From positions 3,596 to 67,595 of the forward strand of contig NZ_JAYROR010000107.1 in NCBI RefSeq assembly GCF_041911615.1: a stretch of 64,000 bases of DNA, written 5' to 3'. This DNA comes from Zoogloea sp041911615. Lineage in GTDB: Bacteria > Pseudomonadota > Gammaproteobacteria > Burkholderiales > Rhodocyclaceae. A program made the position numbers and the translations under genes. This document shows, piece by piece, positions 29,073 to 38,075 of this stretch; within the stretch, counting starts at the first letter, position 1; each line of letters opens with the position of its first letter. The notes beneath the pieces were generated by a model. It did no database searches and was not told the origin of the DNA. It was given only the letters and a program-made list of their open reading frames with translations.

Positions 29073-30218
29073 CTACCGCGGTGCCGACTCCACCGACTTG
29101 CGCAGGCGCATCTGCAGCAGGATGTTGTCGGCCTGCACCTGCAGCGTGCGCGAGCGTTCGGCCCACACCGCCTGGCGGGTCTCGATGGCCTGCGCGAGCG
29201 CCTTGAGGGCGTCGCGGCGGGTGCTGGCGTAATGCACCAGCTCGTCCCGCTGCCACTCGTAGTCGTCGGGGGCCTGGCGCCACGAGAGCTGGGTAATCGC
29301 CCGGTCCCAGCGGGGAATGAAATCCCGTTCGAGCTTGTCGAGCGCGCCCTCGTCGGTGATGCGCTTCTGGCGCAGCCCTTCCATCAGTGCGGCCTGCTCG
29401 CGCAGCAGCTCCTGCTCCTCGAGCGCAAACTGGCGGATCGTCTGCTGATAGGCCGAATCGATCTCGAAATGGCGCGCCACCTGCGGCGAAGCCTGCCACA
29501 GCCCGAACCCCAGTCCGGCGGCGATGAGCAGCCCGCCCAGCGCCTGGGGCGTCAGCCAGCGCACCGGCCGGGGCGCCACGATCGGTTCGGCGAAAACCGC
29601 CCCCAGTAGCAGACCACCGATCAGCCCGCCCAGGTGCGCCGCGTTGTCGATGCCGGGAATCGAGAAACCGGCGAACAGCGAGTAACCGATGAAGCCGAGC
29701 GTCCCCGAACGCATCTCGCGGAACACCTCTGTCGGCACCGAGCCGCGCTGACGCAGCAGATACGCCAGCAAGGCCCCATACACCCCGAAGATCGCCCCCG
29801 ACGCACCGACGCTCACCGGCCCCGGCTTCCACCACAGGCTGGCGGCATTGCCGAGCAGGCCGGCCACCACGTAGATCACCAGGAACCCGGCGCGCCCGAA
29901 CAGGCGCTCGACGACCTGCCCCGCCTGATGGAGCGCAAGCATGTTGAGGCCCACGTGGAGCAGCCCGCCATGCAGGAACAGCGCCGTGAAGAAACGCCAC
30001 ACCTCGCCCTGCTGCACCAGCGGTGCGAAATTGCCGCCGAAGCGGATCAGCAGATCGGACGGAATCTGCATCGGATTCATCGAAACCGCCGCCAGCAGCA
30101 CGAAAACCGCCACATTGACGACCACCAGCGCCCGCGTCACCGACGCATGCGGAATACGCGAAAACAGGATGTTGATGAAGGTATCGTAGTTCAAGATGGA
30201 ACCCGGCCGGCGAAACAA
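29073..30218 (-). CDS. Rhomboid family intramembrane serine protease with C-terminal helical extension
   Basis: A 381-residue membrane protein. The rhomboid core has LFLHGGLLHVGLNMLAL, the catalytic serine in SVGASGAIFGVYGAL (residue 140) and the catalytic histidine in DNAAHLGGLIGG (residue 195). After the last membrane segment, about 145 residues form a charged helical region (QQTIRQFALEEQELLREQAA, and on to MRLRKS), probably a coiled coil in the cytoplasm or periplasm. The start is uncertain: TTG at 30218 is used here, while a TTG about 24 bases downstream (LNYDTFINILF) also fits. Confidence 0.85.
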   Translation of the reverse strand: MFRRPGSILNYDTFINILFSRIPHASVTRALVVVNVAVFVLLAAVSMNPMQIPSDLLIRFGGNFAPLVQQGEVWRFFTALFLHGGLLHVGLNMLALHQAGQVVERLFGRAGFLVIYVVAGLLGNAASLWWKPGPVSVGASGAIFGVYGALLAYLLRQRGSVPTEVFREMRSGTLGFIGYSLFAGFSIPGIDNAAHLGGLIGGLLLGAVFAEPIVAPRPVRWLTPQALGGLLIAAGLGFGLWQASPQVARHFEIDSAYQQTIRQFALEEQELLREQAALMEGLRQKRITDEGALDKLERDFIPRWDRAITQLSWRQAPDDYEWQRDELVHYASTRRDALKALAQAIETRQAVWAERSRTLQVQADNILLQMRLRKSVESAPR

Positions 30219-30405
30219 GGTCTTGGATTATACGCAGGCTCGTCGCGACGGCATTTGACCGACGCCATCGGAAGGCGGCAGTCCGCGCCGCGCCGAACGT
30301 CGCCGTCCGCGATCGGACCACGCAGGAGAAAGGCGCCCAACGCTCAATTTTCGTGACAAATCACCGCCCGGGACAAGAAGGCAAGGCATTGAAAAATCGC
30401 TAAGA

Positions 30406-30411
30406 TATAAT
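30406..30411 (+). promoter_or_regulatory. -10 element of the GGDEF gene
   Basis: A perfect TATAAT within AAGATATAATTGAATG. A transcript starting about 7 bases later would exclude the ATG at 30415 and favour the ATG at 30442. No strong -35 is seen. Confidence 0.55.
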
Positions 30412-30441
30412 TGAATGTTACCTAGAGCCGCGGCGGACACC

Positions 30442-31494
30442 ATGATCCACGTCCTGAAGCATGTCGAATCGATCACCCAGCACCGGGATAGAGCCCTGCT
30501 GGAGCTCGGTGTCGCCTCGGCCCTGTTCGAGCTAGTCAAGGCGCGCGAGGTCAATCTCTACAAGATCGTCGGCGAGGGCGCGACACGCTGTCTCGAACGC
30601 ATGACCCACGTCGGCCAGGACGGCGTTCGCTACGCCCAGGAATTCGGTGCAGACGGCGACATGGATGCCGTACTGCTCGACACCCGCCCCGAAATGGTGG
30701 CCTGCGTCGATCACGCGCAGATCATCCGGCGCGAGCGGGAAGACCACGGCGGACACGCCCACTGCTTCCCCATCAGCGTCGACCGGGGAGTGCTCGGGGT
30801 GCTCGAAGTCACCTGCGACGCTCCGCTCACCGACGACGATCTCGGCACGGCCGAGGGCTTTCTCGGCCTGTACCGCAACTACCTGAGCTTGCTCGATTAT
30901 TCCGAGCGCGACACCCTCACCGGCATGCTCAACCGCAAGACCTTCGACGAAAACCTGGCGAAGATCCTGTCGAGCATGAGCGTGGGTCAAGTGGGTGACG
31001 ACGAGCGCAGCTACCCGCGCCGACGCCGCCAGCAGGACGACGGCGGCCACTGGCTGGCGGTGGTGGACGTGGACCACTTCAAGCGCATCAACGACCAGTT
31101 CGGCCACCTTTACGGGGACGAAGTGCTGATCCTGCTCGCGCGCATCATGCGCGACAGCTTCCGCCACCAGGACCGGCTGTTCCGTTTCGGCGGCGAGGAG
31201 TTCGTCGTGATCCTGCGCGCCGCCTGCGAAGACGAGGTGCAGAACGCCCTCGAGCGCTTCCGTCTCGCCGTCGAGGCCTATGCCTTTCCGCAGGTGGGAC
31301 GGGTGACCGCCAGCACCGGTTACACCCGGATCACCCCGACCGACACAATCCCCGAGATTGTCGGCCGGGCCGATGAAGCCCTCTATTTCGCCAAGGAAAA
31401 CGGCCGCAACCAAGTGGCCAGCTACGAGACGCTGCGCGTCGCCGGCAAGGTGTCGGTCCGCGAGAAGCCCGACAGCGACATCGAGCTGTTCTGA
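30442..31494 (+). CDS. Diguanylate cyclase with N-terminal GAF-like sensor
   Basis: A 350-residue cytoplasmic protein. Residues about 1-150 look like a GAF-type sensor (EFGADGDMDAVLLDTRPEM, HCFPISVDRGVLGVLEVTC). The GGDEF domain has LTGMLNRKTFD, active-site GGEEF at residues 250-254 and an intact inhibitory RxxD (RHQD, 241-244) exactly five residues before it. So it should make c-di-GMP and be product-inhibited. A basic insert (YPRRRRQQDDGG) sits after the first GGDEF helix. The ATG at 30442 is chosen because the TATAAT at 30406 lies too close to the earlier ATG at 30415. Confidence 0.9.
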   Translation: MIHVLKHVESITQHRDRALLELGVASALFELVKAREVNLYKIVGEGATRCLERMTHVGQDGVRYAQEFGADGDMDAVLLDTRPEMVACVDHAQIIRREREDHGGHAHCFPISVDRGVLGVLEVTCDAPLTDDDLGTAEGFLGLYRNYLSLLDYSERDTLTGMLNRKTFDENLAKILSSMSVGQVGDDERSYPRRRRQQDDGGHWLAVVDVDHFKRINDQFGHLYGDEVLILLARIMRDSFRHQDRLFRFGGEEFVVILRAACEDEVQNALERFRLAVEAYAFPQVGRVTASTGYTRITPTDTIPEIVGRADEALYFAKENGRNQVASYETLRVAGKVSVREKPDSDIELF

Positions 31495-31501
31495 GCGGCG
31501 C

Positions 31502-31897
31502 TCAGCGCCCCGCCGCCTGGGCGGGCAACTCCTTCAACGCCTGCTTGCGCTCGCCGTCGGCGGCATAGATCAGCCCCTGCTGCTCGTCGGTGAGGGGCGT
31601 TTTCAGATCGCGCTCCAGCGAATTGTAGATGCGCGTCAGGCGGTCGGTGAGACGGCCCTTGGCGGGAATCGCCCGCACGACCTGCTCGCGGGTTGCACCG
31701 GTGATGTTCATGACTTTCTGGACGAAAGCCTCTTCGATGCGCCGGGTTTCGGCCTGCATGAACGCGGCCTGCCCCGGTGTGAGTACGGCCACCGGAGGCG
31801 CCTGAACGGTTGGCGCCGCCCCGCACGGCAGGGCCAGAAGCATCAGGGAGGCCGCCGCGGCAGCGGCGAGCCGGAAATGCGAACGTGCAACTTTCAT
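31502..31897 (-). CDS. Secreted protein of unknown function
   Basis: A 131-residue protein with a clear Sec signal peptide (LAAAAAASLMLLALPCGAAP, cleavage near residue 27). The mature part is short, helical and charged (MQAETRRIEEAFVQKVMNIT, then LTDRLTRIYNSLERDLKTPL), so it is probably periplasmic. I do not recognise the family. It starts 6 bases after the quinone oxidoreductase stop and is probably cotranscribed with it. It is convergent with the GGDEF gene, 7 bases away. Confidence 0.7.
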   Translation of the reverse strand: MKVARSHFRLAAAAAASLMLLALPCGAAPTVQAPPVAVLTPGQAAFMQAETRRIEEAFVQKVMNITGATREQVVRAIPAKGRLTDRLTRIYNSLERDLKTPLTDEQQGLIYAADGERKQALKELPAQAAGR

Positions 31898-31903
31898 GAT
31901 GGA

Positions 31904-32878
31904 TCAGGGAATCAGGACGGTCGAGCCGGTAGTGCGCCGCGCCTCGAGCTCGCGGTGCGCGACGGCGGCATCTTGCAAGGGGAAACGCTGGTTGATGGAC
32001 AACTGCACCTGGCCGGACGCCACCACCGCGAACAGTTCGTCGGCCATGGCAAGCAGATCGGCGCGCCTGGCAATGTAATGAAATAGCGTCGGGCGGGTCA
32101 GGAACAGCGAACCCATCTTGGCGAGGACCGAGGGCTCGAACGGCGCCACCGGCCCCGATGCGTTGCCAAAGGTCACCATCGTGCCGAGGGGACGCAGGCA
32201 GGCCAGCGAATCCATGAAAGTATCCTTGCCGATGGAGTCGTAGACCACCGGCACGCCCTCGCCGCCAGTGAGTTCGCGCACTCGGGCGGACACGCTCTCG
32301 CGGGTATAGACAATGGTGTGATCGCAGCCATGCCGACGGGCGATCTCGGCCTTGGCATCGGTACCGACGGTACCAATCACCGTGGCGCCGAGCGCCTTCG
32401 CCCACTGGCAGGCGATCAGGCCCACGCCACCGGCAGCGGCGTGGATCAGCACGGTGTCGCCCGGCTGCACGCGGTAGGTGCGGCGCAGCAGATATTGGGC
32501 AGTGAGGCCCTGCATCATCATCGCCGCGCCTTGCTCGAAGCTCAGGCCGTCGGGCAGTTTCACCAGCATGCCGGCATCGACGTTGCGGACTTCCGAATAG
32601 GCGCCGAGCGGACCGCCGACGTAAGCCACGCGATCGCCCACGGCCAAGCCGATCACCCCGTCGCCGAGGGCCTCGACCACACCGGCCGCCTCCTGGCCGA
32701 GCCCGGACGGCAGCGGCACCGGATAAAGCCCCGAGCGGTGGTAGGTATCGATGTAATTGACGCCGACCGCCTTGTGACGGATGCGCGCCTCGCCGGCGGC
32801 GGGTGCCGGCACGTCGGCATCAACCCACTGGAGGACTTCGGGGCCACCGGTACGTTCAAAGCGGATGAGACGGGACAT
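31904..32878 (-). CDS. NADPH:quinone oxidoreductase, Qor type
   Basis: A 324-residue zinc-independent medium-chain dehydrogenase. It has the GLGQEAAGVVEALGDGV segment in place of the zinc site, HAAAGGVGLIACQWAKALGA for NADPH binding and NYIDTYHRSGLYPVPLPSGL. It starts SRLIRFERTGGPEVLQWVD as Qor proteins do. The enzyme reduces quinones by one electron or acts on enones. The ATG at 32878 follows GAGGTG. A terminator just upstream ends maeB, so this gene needs its own promoter. Confidence 0.9.
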   Translation of the reverse strand: MSRLIRFERTGGPEVLQWVDADVPAPAAGEARIRHKAVGVNYIDTYHRSGLYPVPLPSGLGQEAAGVVEALGDGVIGLAVGDRVAYVGGPLGAYSEVRNVDAGMLVKLPDGLSFEQGAAMMMQGLTAQYLLRRTYRVQPGDTVLIHAAAGGVGLIACQWAKALGATVIGTVGTDAKAEIARRHGCDHTIVYTRESVSARVRELTGGEGVPVVYDSIGKDTFMDSLACLRPLGTMVTFGNASGPVAPFEPSVLAKMGSLFLTRPTLFHYIARRADLLAMADELFAVVASGQVQLSINQRFPLQDAAVAHRELEARRTTGSTVLIP

Positions 32879-32935
32879 GCAGCACCTCACGAATCAAGCT
32901 CGGAGGCCGATTGTACCGGAGGACGCAGACAAAAT

Positions 32936-32978
32936 CGGCCCCCGCTCCACCACCTCGACGGGTGCGGAGCGGGGGCCG
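32936..32978 (-). terminator. Intrinsic terminator after maeB
   Basis: CGGCCCCCGCTCC (32936-32948) pairs with GGAGCGGGGGCCG (32966-32978), a 13-bp GC-rich stem. On the minus strand it is followed by ATTTTGT. Confidence 0.85.
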
Positions 32979-33002
32979 CGGGGACGCGCTGCGGGGCGTG
33001 GA

Positions 33003-35291
33003 TCAATTGCCGCCGCGCTGCTCCATGGCGTCGACCACCGCCAGCGCGGTGATGTTCACCAGCCGACGCACGGACGCCGACGGGGTCAGGACGTGCACCG
33101 CACGATCGGCACCGAGGAGGATCGGCCCCACCGAGACGCCGTCGCCGCTGGCCACCTTGAGGAGGTTGAAGGCGATGTTGGCCGCATCCAGGTTGGGCAT
33201 CACCAGCAGGTTGGCCTCGCCGTGGAGGGTCGAATCGGGGTGCAGGTGATCGCGAATTTCCGGCGACAGGGCCGCATCGCCGTGCATCTCGCCGTCGCAG
33301 TGCAGATCGGGCACGGTGGCGCGCAGGATGTCGCGGGCATCGCGCATCTTGCGCGACGAGGCGCTGCGGGCACTGCCGAAGTTCGAGTGCGACAGCAACG
33401 CGACCTTCGGCTCGATGCCGAAGCGCTTCATCTCGTCGGCGGCCATCGCGGCGATCTGGGCGATCTCCTCGGCGTTGGGCAGTTCATTGACGTAGGTGTC
33501 GGCGATGGCGAGCACGCGCTGAGGCAGCAGCAGCACGTTCATCGCGGCGAACAGGCTGGCGCCCTTCTTGAGGCCGATGAGATTCTGCACGTGGCGGAAG
33601 TGCTCGTCGTACGAGCCGGTGGTGCCGCACACCAGCGCGTCGGCATCGCCGCGGCGCAGCAGCATGCAGCCGATCAGCGTGGCGTCGCGGCGCAGGGCTT
33701 CGCGGGCGGAATCCGGCGTGACGCCGTCGCGCCCCATCAGGCGGTAGTACTCCTGCCACAGCTCGCGGTAGCGCGGGTCGGACTCGATGTTGACCACGTC
33801 GAAATCGCGGCCCGCCTGCAGGTTGAGGCCGAGCTTCTCGAGACGCATGTCGATGACCGCCGGACGGCCGATCAGGATCGGGCGGGCCAGGTTCTCGTCG
33901 ACCACCGCGCGCACCGCGCGCAGCACGCGCTCGCTCTCGCCCTCGGCGTAGAGCACGCGCTTCTTGTCGGCGGGGATCGCCTTGGCCATCGAGAACACCG
34001 GCTTCATGATGATGCCGGACTGGTAGACGAACTCGTTGAGGCTCTGGACGTAGGCGTCCATGTCGATCTTGCGCGTCGCCACGCCCGAATCGATGGCGGC
34101 CTGGGCCACCGCGGGCGCGATCGTGACGATCAGGCGCGGATCGAAGGGCTTCGGAATCAGGTAGTTCGGGCCGAAGGTGAGGTCGGCGCCGCCATAGGCC
34201 TGCGCCACCACGTCGGACTGCTCGGCCTCGGCCAGCGCGGCAATGGCCTTGACGCAGGCGAGCTTCATTTCCTCGTTGATCGTCGTGGCGCCGGCATCGA
34301 GCGCGCCGCGGAAGATGAACGGGAAGCACAGCACGTTATTGACCTGATTCGGGTAGTCCGAACGGCCGGTGGCGATGATCGCGTCGGGACGGACCTCCTT
34401 GGCCAGCTCGGGCATGATCTCGGGCGTCGGGTTGGCGAGCGCGAAGATGAGCGGCTTGTCGGCCATGGTCTTGACCATCTCGGGCTTGAGCACCCCGGCG
34501 GTGGACAAGCCCAGGAACACGTCGGCACCGACCATCGCGTCGGCCAGCGTGCGGAATTCGGTCTGCTGGGCGTAGCGGGCCTTGGTTGGCTCCATCTTCT
34601 CGTCGCGGCCGACGTAGATGACGCCCTTCGAATCGCAGACGAACACGTTCTCGCGGCGGATGCCGAGGCCGCACCACAGCTCGAGGCAGGCGATCGCCGC
34701 GGCGCCGGCGCCGGAGCAGACCACCTTGACGTCCTCCGGCTTCTTGCCGACGACCTTCAGGCCGTTGAGCATCGCGGCGGCGGAAATGATGGCGGTGCCA
34801 TGCTGATCGTCGTGGAAGACCGGGATCTTCATCCGCTCGCGCAGCTTCTGCTCGATGTAGAAGCACTCGGGCGCCTTGATGTCCTCGAGGTTGACGCCAC
34901 CGAGGGTCGGCTCGAGGGCGGCGATGATGTCGATCAGCTTGTCCGGGTCGTTCTCGGCGAGCTCGATGTCGAACACGTCGATGTTGGCGAACTTCTTGAA
35001 CAGGCAGCCCTTGCCCTCCATCACCGGCTTGGCGGCCAGCGGGCCGATGTTGCCCAGGCCGAGCACCGCAGTGCCGTTGGTGACCACGGCCACCAGGTTG
35101 CCGCGGGAGGTGTATTCCTGCGCGTCGGCCGGGTCGGCGACGATCGCGTCACAGGCCGCCGCCACGCCGGGCGAATAGGCCAGCGCCAGATCGCGCTGGT
35201 TGGTCAGGCCCTTGGTGGGCACCACCGAAATCTTGCCGCGGGTCGGGCTGCGGTGGTATTCGAGGGCGGCGGCGATGAAATCCTTGTCCAT
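33003..35291 (-). CDS. maeB: NADP-dependent malic enzyme, hybrid with phosphotransacetylase-like domain
   Basis: A 762-residue protein that decarboxylates malate to pyruvate with NADP. The malic enzyme part (about 1-430) has LAYSPGVAAACDAIVADP, GLGNIGPLAAKPVMEGKG and FHDDQHGTAI. The C-terminal about 320 residues resemble phosphotransacetylase (RPILIGRP, GTTGSYDEHF, MPNLDAANIAFNLLK) but are thought to be regulatory, as in E. coli MaeB. The ATG at 35291 follows AGAGAGAT. It is divergent from a ParA gene, 343 bases away, and ends at a GC-rich terminator. Confidence 0.95.
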   Translation of the reverse strand: MDKDFIAAALEYHRSPTRGKISVVPTKGLTNQRDLALAYSPGVAAACDAIVADPADAQEYTSRGNLVAVVTNGTAVLGLGNIGPLAAKPVMEGKGCLFKKFANIDVFDIELAENDPDKLIDIIAALEPTLGGVNLEDIKAPECFYIEQKLRERMKIPVFHDDQHGTAIISAAAMLNGLKVVGKKPEDVKVVCSGAGAAAIACLELWCGLGIRRENVFVCDSKGVIYVGRDEKMEPTKARYAQQTEFRTLADAMVGADVFLGLSTAGVLKPEMVKTMADKPLIFALANPTPEIMPELAKEVRPDAIIATGRSDYPNQVNNVLCFPFIFRGALDAGATTINEEMKLACVKAIAALAEAEQSDVVAQAYGGADLTFGPNYLIPKPFDPRLIVTIAPAVAQAAIDSGVATRKIDMDAYVQSLNEFVYQSGIIMKPVFSMAKAIPADKKRVLYAEGESERVLRAVRAVVDENLARPILIGRPAVIDMRLEKLGLNLQAGRDFDVVNIESDPRYRELWQEYYRLMGRDGVTPDSAREALRRDATLIGCMLLRRGDADALVCGTTGSYDEHFRHVQNLIGLKKGASLFAAMNVLLLPQRVLAIADTYVNELPNAEEIAQIAAMAADEMKRFGIEPKVALLSHSNFGSARSASSRKMRDARDILRATVPDLHCDGEMHGDAALSPEIRDHLHPDSTLHGEANLLVMPNLDAANIAFNLLKVASGDGVSVGPILLGADRAVHVLTPSASVRRLVNITALAVVDAMEQRGGN

Positions 35292-35634
35292 GTTATCTCT
35301 CTACTCAAAATATGGTCCGACCCCTTCCCGCAAGGCAAACGGCCAGGCGGGCAAAGGAGCGCTACCCTGCTGCACACGGAAGTCTGTAAGCGTCTTGGAT
35401 GCCCCGAAACGGGCATTTGCATTTGGCGGCCGGGTGCATGATCGATCCACATCCGACCGGAGCTGCGTCGCCGGGAGGGGGCGACGAAGACTACTGGTTT
35501 TTCTTGTCAGGCGAGTTTAACCGACCAAACGCATTTTGGCACCCTCCGTAAATAGGGGGCGACCCGCATTGCGTGGCACAATCGAGGCCAGTCATAACTT
35601 GCGCGACATGCACGAAAAACCGAGGGAAGAGACG
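35292..35634. other. Intergenic region between maeB and the orphan parA
   Basis: A 343-base divergent region without an ORF I can support. It holds the maeB and parA ribosome binding sites and presumably both promoters. A hairpin ATGCCC-CGAAAC-GGGCAT lies at about 35400-35417. I see no riboswitch, repeat or small RNA with confidence. Confidence 0.5.
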
Positions 35635-36402
35635 ATGCGACGAGTGGTGTTCAACCAGAAGGGCGGCGTGGGCAAATCCACCATCACCTGCAACCTGGCG
35701 GCGATCAGCGCGGCGAACGGGCTGCGCACCCTGGTGGTGGACCTGGACCCCCAGGGCAACTCCACCCACTACCTGCTCGGCAAGGACGCCGACAACGCCG
35801 ACGAAACCGTCGCGGGCTACTTCGAGCAGACGCTGAATTTCAAGTTCAACCCCAAGCAGACCGCCGAATTCGTCCACCCGACGCCCTTCCCGAAGCTGTC
35901 GATCCTGCCCTCGCACCCCAGCCTCGAAGAGCTTCAGAACAAACTCGAGACGCGCTACAAGATCTTCAAGCTGCGCGACGCGCTCGACGAACTCGGCGAC
36001 GACTTCGACGCGGTGTTCATCGACACGCCCCCGGCGCTCAACTTCTTCACCCGCTCGGCACTGATCGCGACCCAGCTGTGCCTGATCCCCTTCGACTGCG
36101 ACGATTTCTCGCGCCGCGCCCTCTACGCGCTGCTCGAGAACGTGCAGGAGATCAAGGCCGACCACAACCGTGCCCTGGAAGTCGAGGGCATCGTCGTGAA
36201 CCAGTTCCAGCCCCGCGCCAGCCTGCCCCAGAAGCTGGTCCAGGAACTGCTCGACGAGGGCCTGCCGATCTTCAAGACCTACCTGTCCAGCTCGATCAAG
36301 ATCCGCGAGAGCCACGAACAGGCCAAGCCGATGATCCACCTCGACCCCAAGCACAAGCTCGCCCAGGAGTTCGCGGCCCTGCACGCCGAACTACGGCGCT
36401 GA
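35635..36402 (+). CDS. Orphan ParA-family ATPase
   Basis: A 255-residue protein with Walker A NQKGGVGKSTITCNLAAISA, DLDPQGNSTHYLLG and Walker B VFIDTPPALNFFTRSALIA. It is longer than the type Ib ParA at 5 kb and has an extra segment around FNPKQTAEFVHPTPFPKL. No parB or RHH gene is next to it; the next gene is an MBOAT acetyltransferase. The ATG at 35635 follows GAGGGAAGAG. Orphan ParAs often position cargo such as chemoreceptors, flagella or storage granules; the cargo here is unknown. Confidence 0.85.
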   Translation: MRRVVFNQKGGVGKSTITCNLAAISAANGLRTLVVDLDPQGNSTHYLLGKDADNADETVAGYFEQTLNFKFNPKQTAEFVHPTPFPKLSILPSHPSLEELQNKLETRYKIFKLRDALDELGDDFDAVFIDTPPALNFFTRSALIATQLCLIPFDCDDFSRRALYALLENVQEIKADHNRALEVEGIVVNQFQPRASLPQKLVQELLDEGLPIFKTYLSSSIKIRESHEQAKPMIHLDPKHKLAQEFAALHAELRR

Positions 36403-36530
36403 GCCCGCCCGCCGGGGTGCGGCGGCGTGACATATTTTTCACCGCGCAACCTTCGGCAACAGCGCTGCGCAACCAAAACGGATAAGCTGCGCCCGGACGA
36501 CTCAAGGGCGCAGCTCCGCTGCGCAGACGC

Positions 36531-38075
36531 ATGCTGTTCAACTCCTACTCCTTCCTGCTGGCCTACCTGCCGGTCACGCTGCTCGGCTTCTTCCTGCTCG
36601 GGCGCCTCGGCAAGGGCGCCGGCGCCGCCTGGCTGGCCGCCTGTTCGCTGTTCTTCTACGCCTGGTGGGATTACCGCTACCTCGCGCTGCTGCTCGCCTC
36701 GATCTGCGCCAACTACGCCGCCGGCAGCTACATCGCGCGGCGCCCGGGCAGCCCTGCGGGACGGCGCATGCTCACCGTCGCGGTCGCCGTCAATCTGGCG
36801 CTGCTGGGCTACTACAAGTACGCGGACTTCTTCCTCTCCAGCGCCAACGCGCTGCTGGGCACCGAATGGCCGATTCTCGGCATCATCCTGCCCATCGGGA
36901 TCTCGTTCTTCACCTTCACCCAGATCGCCTTCCTCGCCGACGCCTACGCCGGCAAGGTCACCGAATACCGCTTCATCTACTACGTGCTGTTCGTCACCTA
37001 CTTCCCGCACCTCATCGCGGGCCCGGTGCTGCATCACAAGGAGATGATGCCGCAGTTCGACGAGGACCGTAATTACCGCCCCGAGGCCGCCAACTTCGCC
37101 ATCGGCCTCACCATCTTCGCCATCGGCCTTGCCAAGAAGGTGCTCATCGCCGACAGCCTCGCCGACTACGCCGCGCCGGTGTTCGCGCCCGGCGCCGACC
37201 ACCCCACGCTGTTCGCCGCCTGGGGCGGCGCGCTGGCCTACACCTTCCAGCTGTACTTCGACTTCTCCGGCTATTCCGACATGGCCATCGGCCTGTCGCG
37301 GCTGTTCGGCGTGCGCCTGCCGCTCAACTTCAACTCGCCCTACAAGTCGCGCAACATCACCGAATTCTGGCGCCGCTGGCACATGACGCTGTCGCGCTTC
37401 CTGCGCGATTACCTCTACATCCCGCTCGGCGGCAACCGCCACGGGCGCTTCCGTCGCCACCTCAACCTGCTCGCCACCATGGTGCTGGGCGGCCTGTGGC
37501 ACGGCGCCGGCTGGAACTTCGTGATCTGGGGCGCGCTGCACGGCGGCTTCCTGGTGGTCAACCACGCCTGGCAGGACGTCTGCCGACGCCTTCCGGTGCG
37601 CCTGCCGGCCGGTCTCGGGCGGGCGCTCGGCGTCGCCGTCACCTTTATCTGCGTGGTGTTCGCCTGGGTGTACTTCCGGGCGCCGGATCTCGTCACCGCC
37701 AACACGATCATCGCCGGCATGTTCGGCCAGTTCGGTGCAGCGCTGCCCGAGCCGATCATGTCGCGTCTGGGCCCGCTCAAGGCGACGTTCGAGCAGCTGG
37801 GCGTGGGCGTCAGCCTCGGCGGCGGCGCCACCTTCGTCGAAACCTGGGCCTGGGTATGCGTCGGCGCGCTCGTCGCCTTCCTGGCCCCCAACACCCAGGA
37901 GATCATGGGCCGCTTCGAACCCGCGCTGCCCGAAGACGGCCGTCACGCCCAACCGGTCGCCCGCCGCCTCGCCTGGCAGCCACGCCGGCGCCACGCGCTG
38001 GCCGTAGGCCTGCTGTTCGCGCTGGGCGTGCTGGCCCTCTCCCGCCCCACCGAATTCCTCTACTTCCAGTTCTGA
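36531..38075 (+). CDS. MBOAT-family O-acyltransferase (AlgI-like)
   Basis: A 514-residue multi-pass inner-membrane protein, probably transferring acetyl groups to an extracellular polysaccharide. It starts MLFNSYSFLLAYLPVTLLGF as AlgI-type proteins do. It contains FPHLIAGPVLHHKEMMPQF, FDFSGYSDMAIGLSRLFG, the RNITEFWRRWHMTLSRFLRD segment and the active-site histidine in GGLWHGAGWNFVIWGALHG. The stop overlaps the next gene (TGATG). No polysaccharide synthesis genes are nearby, so the acceptor is unknown. Confidence 0.92.
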   Translation: MLFNSYSFLLAYLPVTLLGFFLLGRLGKGAGAAWLAACSLFFYAWWDYRYLALLLASICANYAAGSYIARRPGSPAGRRMLTVAVAVNLALLGYYKYADFFLSSANALLGTEWPILGIILPIGISFFTFTQIAFLADAYAGKVTEYRFIYYVLFVTYFPHLIAGPVLHHKEMMPQFDEDRNYRPEAANFAIGLTIFAIGLAKKVLIADSLADYAAPVFAPGADHPTLFAAWGGALAYTFQLYFDFSGYSDMAIGLSRLFGVRLPLNFNSPYKSRNITEFWRRWHMTLSRFLRDYLYIPLGGNRHGRFRRHLNLLATMVLGGLWHGAGWNFVIWGALHGGFLVVNHAWQDVCRRLPVRLPAGLGRALGVAVTFICVVFAWVYFRAPDLVTANTIIAGMFGQFGAALPEPIMSRLGPLKATFEQLGVGVSLGGGATFVETWAWVCVGALVAFLAPNTQEIMGRFEPALPEDGRHAQPVARRLAWQPRRRHALAVGLLFALGVLALSRPTEFLYFQF

